A model generated the notes under the pieces. It made no database searches, was not told the DNA's origin, and worked only from the letters and a program-made list of their open reading frames with translations. From Atherinomorus stipes (Eukaryota; Chordata; Actinopteri; Atheriniformes; Atherinidae): a DNA stretch of 64,000 bases. Positions 56,701-64,000 of this stretch are shown piece by piece. How positions within the stretch are numbered: position 1 is the first letter of the stretch; every line of letters starts with the position of its first letter. The stretch is from positions 186,001 through 250,000 of the forward strand of contig JALJCO010009054.1 of NCBI GenBank assembly GCA_023101725.1. The letters run 5' to 3'. Position numbers and translations under genes: made by a program.

Positions 56701-59700
56701 GGAAGAGGAGGTGGAGCTGGTAAAGGGCAACCATGTGCGAGTCTTGACTGCAAAGAGTGACAAAGACAAGACAGATGGACAGATTATCTGGGTGGACTAT
56801 CCCAACCTGCCTAAAGTTCTGGAGAAGGGAGCAAGGATCTACATAGATGACGGCCTCATTGCACTCAAAGTATTAGAAATAGGTAACATGGATTATGTCA
56901 CTCTAAACAAACCAGTATTTTGTTTCATTCTTTTTTAATCTTCATATTCTATGGGTTTTTACCATCCTGCGGTAGAAAATAGGTGGATGGATTTTTCTAA
57001 ATGCATTATAACTCAAAAAAGCACACTGTTTTCATAATGGTTCTTGGTTTATGGTAGTTCCTATTTAAGAACCCCTTTCACCCATTTTTTAAGTAGCCAT
57101 AATAAATTTATAACCGCAAAAGAAAAATACAATTTGCTTTAATCATTTTGTCCATTTGAGAGATCATGCTAGTTTATATGAAGGTTTTTCTTTTGAAATT
57201 GTATTTCACTGGTGGCTGAAATGTGGCCTCCACAAGTACATTATTTCAGTGAATTAATCTTTAATTATTCATTGATGTTTCATGTTATAAACTATATATT
57301 GTGTCATTTCTGGGTCATAACTATGGCACTATATGTGCAGCCAACAGGAAACTTCCTGGACATTGTAAAAGAGGCAAACTGATCTAGAAGTAGTTTGGAA
57401 TTGTTTTTTTTTTTCATTTGGAGGTACTTGAATGATGTGGAGAGAATGGACAGAAAAACCATTAATACCCCCGATCCGAAACATCTGCCCCATCATCTGC
57501 TCCAGGAACTCCAGCAGCTGACAGCTCCAAGTATACAATGTATAGATAAGTTGATAACCATCCATGCACAAATAGAAAGTGTATGTGGAAGTTTCCAGTG
57601 TGTAGCTACCAGTTTCTTTGCCACTGCAAGACCAGCTAGTAAACCTCGTTTATTATTTAATGTCAAATCAAACTTGGACAAATCATTTAGAATCAGTGTG
57701 ATAGGCGAATGGAGCAGTTTGATCTTAAAAATCTTACAGAGTAAGAGAGTATGCAATATCCTGAAATGACAGTAATGTCTGCTACCCCCCCCCCCCCAAA
57801 TATTTCCTAACATTCCTAACATTCTGATGCAGCTGTATAATAGTTATAAGCTCATGAAGTCACCTACCCTCTTCAGAAAATGACATTTAAGACACTGGCC
57901 CTGATCCTGGTTTAGACTCTGTTAATGTCACAATATTGTCTTTGGTATCCCTTAAAATGGGCCTTTTAAGGTTTCAATCAAGCTAAGATGTGAATCTGTC
58001 TGAATAATAAAGAGGCCACTGTAACTTTTTAAACAATAACACATACAGTATTACCGTATTACACAATGTTCACCTAAATGATATAATATCTTTTAGTCCT
58101 GTGTTGTACAATAACTGCAATACTCACAGGGCCATAAGGATTCAGGAAATGTATAATATGCCAATGTTATTCCATTGTCAGAGGGGATTGTGAACATTAA
58201 ATTAAAAGAGTATCTTCAGGCTGCTAATAAATGATCAGGAACAGAATGAGAAAAGACGAGAAGAATGAGACATAGTGACATGATATCTGGTCTGTTTCAT
58301 GGACTATGATCTCTGGTGTTTAAAGCGATACTACAGCAGGTGTATAGTTTACATCAGTGAGATGCTCCTGTGCAGTTGGCTGCATCATAAGTTCCAGGCA
58401 AAATCAATCCACTACCATGTTAAACAGATGGAGAGGTCAGGACTTGACTGCAAATTGTTTCAGGTTGGTTTAGATACTTATTTGCAAACCTTAGATGCTG
58501 AATTATGTTCTTTTTCATTAGGTCACGTTTGTTTTGATGCTGCTGCACAGCAGAACTGTGCACTGCTGCTCCAGACTCTGCTAAACCTTCCTGAAGGTCT
58601 AGCCTGCAGGGTTGTTATTTTTCATCCTAGCAATCTTATGAGCTGTTCTCTCATGACATTTTTTGGCCCTCCAGACATCAGCTTGATCTCCACTATTTAT
58701 TTGAGCTTTACCCCCTTCAAATAATTTCGGGGACAAAAACATTTAATTGAACTCCTTTACTTAAATTTTTCACTGTGAAATTTTACAAGCAGAAATAATT
58801 ACTCATTTGCATCAAATGCTGAGAAGAAGGCTTGAGAGTTAACTGTCCATGTAGGCTCACACACTTGCCTATAATTCTGGACTCATCAGAACGCTCTTAT
58901 TGACTAAAATTGTTAGTTAATTAACATTTTTCCATTATTTTCATCAAACTTGAACTGTGCTTGGTTTTGTTGCTGTTGTACTAAATTAAGAATATTATTT
59001 TAATCTTCTAATAATCTGCTTGTGAAAGCTCCATCTGAGTTTTGAGTCAGAACCCACCTCCCATCCTTCCTCTTATCTGGTCTCTGCAGGCTCCGACTGG
59101 GTGGATGCGGTGGTGGAAGCAGGTGGGGTGCTCTGCAGCCGTAAAGGCGTTAACCTCCCCGGACGGGACCTCATTGGCCTGCAGGCTGTCAGCGAGCAGG
59201 ATGAGACTGATTTGAGGTTTGGGGTGGCTCATGGTGTAGACATAGTGTTTGCCAGCTTCATCCGCTCAGCCCAGGATGTGAAGGATGTGCGTCGAGCTCT
59301 GGGGCCACACGGACGAGATGTCAAAGTGATCAGCAAGGTGGAAAGCCGGCAAGGAGTTCAGAAGTAAGTAAAGAAAAAAAAGCCTCTAATTTAAAACCAT
59401 TTAGGCAGTGTGGTTTTTGAGACATAATGTAGCTGCAGACAGCGAATCTCATCGTAAAGCCATGACAGGACTGATGGGGTCTGCACCTCCTGCAGACAGC
59501 CAGCTGTGAGTGAAGCTATGACATTTGTAAGCTGTGGATTTGACACGTGTCTGATCAGCCACCTCCCTGGTTGACTGTGTAAGTTATTACTGCCACCTAA
59601 AATATGGGACATAGTTCATATCACCACTGTCATGTTTTAATTACTCACCCCATGAAGTCTCCTGCTCGCTGGCTGCTCACAGCGTTTAACTACAGTTTTA

Positions 59701-62700
59701 ATTTGGTGAAATTTCTTCAGATTGGATCATAAAGATTAAATTTTACATAATGATGATGCTGTGTGTGAACATTCACCGTGACAAGTCCTGTTTACATCTA
59801 ATGCCGCTGCATGTTTTCTTAAATCTGAATCAGCAGTCAGTGTCCTGGATGTCATCCCCAATTTAGGATTTAGATGATGATTCAATGTTATTTTGAATAT
59901 TTTTCAACCTACAGATGCAGTTTGTTTAATCCGGACCTGTTTTTGAAAAAAGCACAGAAACAAACAATATCATTATTTTTGTCCTCATGCTTGTATTTGA
60001 ACCCTTCTTCTGTCCTTGTTTTTTACCTTCGAACACTATATCTTTCCCCTACTGATTGCTCCAATCTGTGCGGCAGCTTTGAGGAGATCCTAGCTGAGAG
60101 TGATGGCGTGATGGTTGCCAGGGGTGACCTGGGGATTGAGATTCCTGCTGAGAAAGTCTTCATTGCTCAGAAGATGATGATTGGGCGCTGTAACTCTGCT
60201 GGGAAGCCGGTCATCTGTGCCACACAGGTCAGAGCAAACACACGAGCAGCCACACAAAGGGAATCAAAAGTGAAGAAATATGCAAATGTGGACCTTTAAC
60301 TGTAGTTTTAAGCAGTAAGATGGATTAATGAAAACTTACATTAACATTTATCAGGCACACATTAACGTTACACTTCATAATGTACTCACACAGTCTCTGT
60401 TTCACACCATCACACACGCGTGCGCACGCACTCCTGCAGCCATGTTAAGTCACAGCACTGTGTCTTGTTTATGCTACTGCTGCTGACTTGCAGTGACAGC
60501 ATTTGTTCACAAACAACACCCACACGCAACCACTAATCAGCATTATCTGCAGCTTCCTAACTATAGACTCTGAGGCCATGCAGCCAGATATCCCATTTTT
60601 CAGCAGTCTGCCCTCCTTATTGACTCATATTACTTTGTGTCCGGCACACCAGTAATGATCTAGGAAATAGAAAATCACCTGCCTCACTCTTAATGATCTC
60701 TCATTTATTCTCCAACAGTGTGCATCCATCTTCACAGCCATTGTCTCTTGTCTAGATTTTGTATGTCGCCACTTTGGACTTATAAAGATTCAAATGTTGA
60801 CCGATTCATTCATCAGGCCAGACTTTTGTGTTATACTTAACAAGAGGTCATGTGTTTTCAGATGCTGGAGAGCATGGTGTCCCACCCACGGCCAACCAGA
60901 GCGGAGAGCAGTGACGTAGCCAATGCAGTGCTGGATGGAGCCGACTGTGTAATGTTATCTGGAGAGACCGCCAAGGGACTGTTTCCTTTGGAGGCAGTTG
61001 CAATGATGCACTCGGTGTGTATTTCTGTGCACAGACGCCATCCATTTTGTTCCGTCTGACTTGGTGCCCCTTGATAACCCACCATTCCTCTATGTGCTGC
61101 TCACACTCGCTCTCTGTCTCTGTTGCTTTCTGTCAGATCTGCAGGGAGGCTGAGGCGGCCATTTTCCACCAGCAGCTGTTTGAGGAACTGCGCCGCCTCA
61201 CTCCTCTGTCCTCCGACCCCACAGAAGTCACTGCCATTGGAGCTGTTGAATCATCCTTCAAATGCTGTGCTGGGGCCATCATAGTACTCACCACCAGCGG
61301 CAGGTGCATACACCCACCATCATCTAAACATCCACGAGTGAAAAATCTGAAGTTTGAGGCGTCATACATTAGATCTAGATTTGACAAAGTCACTGACAAA
61401 GAGATGTCAGTGACTTTGAAAGTTAAGAAACAAGGTTAGAGATTCTCCAACATGATAGGTGTTGAAGGGGTTTCCAGGTATGTCATGCTAAGATGGGCGA
61501 AAAAAGAACAATGCAGAACTGCAGGATAAAAGTGCTGCAAGATGGAGAGCAAAAACAAGTTCCACACAAAAGTTTAAGAGCTTTCAAACCCTGTTATGGC
61601 AGTAACAGAAAGCAGTACCTCACAGCTAGTTGTGTGTCAGGTTGGTAGACAAAGTTTCCCACAATGCAGGCTGCAAACACCACATCATGGCAGTAGCATA
61701 CAGTAGGCATTGCCACTTTCAGCAGGACAATGTTTGCTGCTGCACTGGAGAAATAAATGCTAGTAGTTGATCTGATCCCTGTTCTCTCTAGGTGATTGCA
61801 CATGAGGTAGAAAAGCAAGTCCCAGCACACAGAAGATGATTAACAGGAACTGCCACCTGTGTGTTTGTGTCTGATACAGTAAGACACCTTGTGAAGTCCA
61901 AGATCATTGGAGCTTAGTATAACTCCTGGAAGCAGAGCAGCTCGCCTGGCTCTGAATGCATTTGGCCCTCAGGGCTCTCTCATAAATCACGATAAAAAGT
62001 TTTTTTCTTGGATGAAACCAAAAATGCCCATTACACAGTGTGTCCAACCGGGAATTAGTCATGGAATAGAAATGCCCTTAATTTGCATAGTATTTTGACC
62101 ATGAATGTAACAATGCTTTTCAAAATCAAATGCATTTTTGCTTTTCTCTTTTCAATTCCCAATCAGTTTGGAAAACTGAGCTAAGTGAGTATAGATGATG
62201 TTTTGTGTTTGTTACTTAAAGCTCGCTCAAAGGGAATTGTTGGTTATGTAAACATAAATTAATCCCTGTGCAAGTCCTAAGTAAACCACTTCTCTTTTTC
62301 TTCTCTGAAAACAGTGTGAGCCTCTTTCAAGGTTGCTGTCACAGATGTTAGTGTTGCAAAGCGATGTTATTGTACTGAATATTGCAGTATATACCGAGTC
62401 TACCCATATATTCTCTGGGGTAAAGTTGTATGCCACTCTAATGCTTTATTCTCCTTTTGTCTTGTGTTTATATCCTGCTGTAGAATGAATCCCCACCTGG
62501 CACTGCAAAGACTGCCAGGCCCACATCTATGCAAACATAGAAAACATGAACACTCAGAGTTATCCACATAGATGTACTTTCACGTACATCCTCTGTCAAT
62601 AATGAAGGAAAGTCACAAGTGAAGGTGCTCCTATGAAGGAGGTGCCTGCTGTTACTAAGGGATTATTACAGGGTTATGTCGAAGGTGGGGATGGGAATGG

Positions 62701-64000
62701 GGCATTTAGATGCAATAACCAGGACACAGCATCTTCTTCCGTTAACCACCACCCCTGTCATCACTTCAACAACTCCTACAGTAGTACCACTAATAATGTC
62801 AAGAGGGGTGGCACATGTGTTGCACAGCCAGAGGGGCCAGAGGGTAGATGGAGCACATCCCAGGAGAGCGCTCTGAATCTGATCTACACATCTTGTGCTC
62901 AACTCAACAGAATTGTCATTGTAGACTTGAGTAATACAGTACCAGTAAATGTTCTCCTCTGTTCAGCGTTCTGCATTTGATTTTGGATGTTGAAAGATGC
63001 TGCTTTAATGATGCATGAATAACAATAACTTCATTTATTTTAGGTATATAAAGTATAGTTTAAATGAACAGCTTTCTCCGTCATTTTGTTATATATCAAA
63101 GGAGATTTTATTCAAAAAATGATAATTTGCATTCCCGCTTGATCCACCCCCTCTCCTTTCCAGGTCAGCACATCTCCTGTCCAGGTACCGTCCTCGCTGT
63201 CCAATCATTGCAGTTACCAGAAGCCCTCAGGTACAGTTTACTAAACTGCACTAAAGAGCAAAACTGTTTGTGATGAATGAATGAAGCATTTGTCTTACTT
63301 TCCAGAAAACTGGACATTTTGTGAAGCAGTCAGTATTTATTCTTCCTGTTAGTTGTAAACAGTTACAATATTTATTATAATCATTGAGTAAGAAGATCTT
63401 TTCTGCTTTAAAGTTCTTTGGGGGGGGGGGGGGGGGTGCTCTGAGGTGAATGTGTTACAGACAATGAAGCTTATAAAACATAAACTCTTCACAGTTTGTT
63501 ATATTTCTGCATCTAAAAAGATATCACAAAGGATGCAAGATCATGACTGAAATGAGAAATCAGGGTACTGAAACCGGTGTTTTAGGACTTTTCATATTCA
63601 TGAGGACAATTTTGAGTATCAAAAACTTTTAGGAAATTAAAAGTTGATACTAATGAGGTCCCATCAACATATGGTCCACATGAAGGTCAGAGGTCAGACT
63701 CAGATTCAGAGAAGCACATCTGGATGTTTCACCCTTATCTCCACTCATGACAACACTTGCATTGTATCAGGCCAAAGGTTCTTCATTATCTCTGTGAGAA
63801 ACCTCATGCATTATTCATGATGCATGTGAAGACTGCAGGATGTGGACTCATAAAGAACAAAGCAGCACCAAAATGTGCATAAAATAATATCAGTTACCTT
63901 AACACAAGCCTTAACCTAAATTATCCCAGCAAATGAGCTTTCTTCAAATGCTTAGTGTAAGCTTCATTAACACATGATTAGCAATTCTTGAAATAATTAA
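53782..64000 (+). CDS. pklr: pklr pyruvate kinase, liver/red-cell type (3' end outside window)
   Basis: It converts phosphoenolpyruvate and ADP to pyruvate and ATP in the cytosol. Exons: 53782-53946, 55855-55946, 56027-56158, 56696-56882, 59090-59363, 60077-60227, 60862-61014, 61137-61303, 63164-63230; phases agree. Seen in order: [115 protein letters not shown] and [17 protein letters not shown]. The final exon(s), with the fructose-1,6-bisphosphate site, lie past the window. ATG at 53808 is a usable start, but the first exon stays open upstream through RIRRYSEG, which matches the PKA site region (RRAS) of L-type enzyme, so a further 5' exon is likely. Liver type is preferred over PKM on the N-terminus. 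Confidence 0.92.
53947..55854. other. pklr intron, no feature seen
   Basis: AT-rich intron without recognised elements. The later long introns at 56883-59089 (poly-C run near 57786-57799), 59364-60076, 60228-60861 and 61304-63163 also show no supported feature. Confidence 0.5.
63231..64000. other. Right end of window, pklr intron
   Basis: After the GTACAG donor at 63231 no further pklr exon appears. A run of about 19 G lies at 63419-63437, a likely sequencing and replication slippage spot. Confidence 0.6.

Noticed and set aside
57395..57822. Open frames on both strands in a pklr intron
   Set aside because: No family motif; lies inside an intron whose flanking exons join in phase.
58299..58724. 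141-codon open frame in a pklr intron
   Set aside because: The length is notable, but no family pattern or splice use was seen; likely chance.

Overview
The window reads as nuclear DNA from a ray-finned fish (teleost). It holds long AT-rich introns with GT-AG borders, vertebrate protein families with fish-type members (a 9-exon CYP11B/11C-type P450, a complexin-3/4 with a CAAX tail), and dispersed fish repeats (L2-type LINE pieces, short hAT-type and TTAA-flanked elements). No bacterial, phage or CRISPR feature is present. The species cannot be named from sequence alone.

Five protein genes lie head to tail on the + strand. (1) 1-7125: the 3' half of setdb1, a histone H3K9 methyltransferase; its 5' exons lie before the window. 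(2) 7652-20959: rec8, the meiotic cohesin kleisin, reconstructed in 17 exons and 596 codons; LINE and DNA-transposon debris fills its introns. (3) 21967-28438: a clk2-type dual-specificity kinase with a very short N-terminus and no visible RS domain. (4) 33896-37408: a divergent complexin-3/4-like gene, with a GC-AG intron and a CAAX tail. (5) 39138-47874: cyp11c1 (fish 11-beta-hydroxylase, CYP11B type), 9 exons and 549 codons. A sixth gene, pklr (liver/red-cell pyruvate kinase), runs from about 53782 and leaves the window on the right; its last coding part is missing.

Exon borders were set by hand. For setdb1, rec8, clk2, complexin and cyp11c1 the summed exon lengths are whole codons and every junction keeps phase. 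The main uncertain points are the 5' ends of clk2 and pklr and the fish paralogue (a or b) of setdb1, rec8 and clk2.

The genes do not form one pathway. They are a chromatin silencer, a meiotic cohesin subunit, a splicing-factor kinase, a synaptic protein, a steroid hydroxylase and a glycolytic enzyme. The gene set mixes families known from two human paralogous regions: 1q21-22 (SETDB1, CLK2, PKLR) and 15q23-24 (PKM, CYP11A1, CLK3, CPLX3). This suggests an old whole-genome-duplication segment. I did not find a previously undescribed multi-gene system. The most interesting items are the RS-less kinase, the odd basic complexin, the TTAA transposon set against a rec8 splice acceptor, and several well-preserved or nested miniature transposons.
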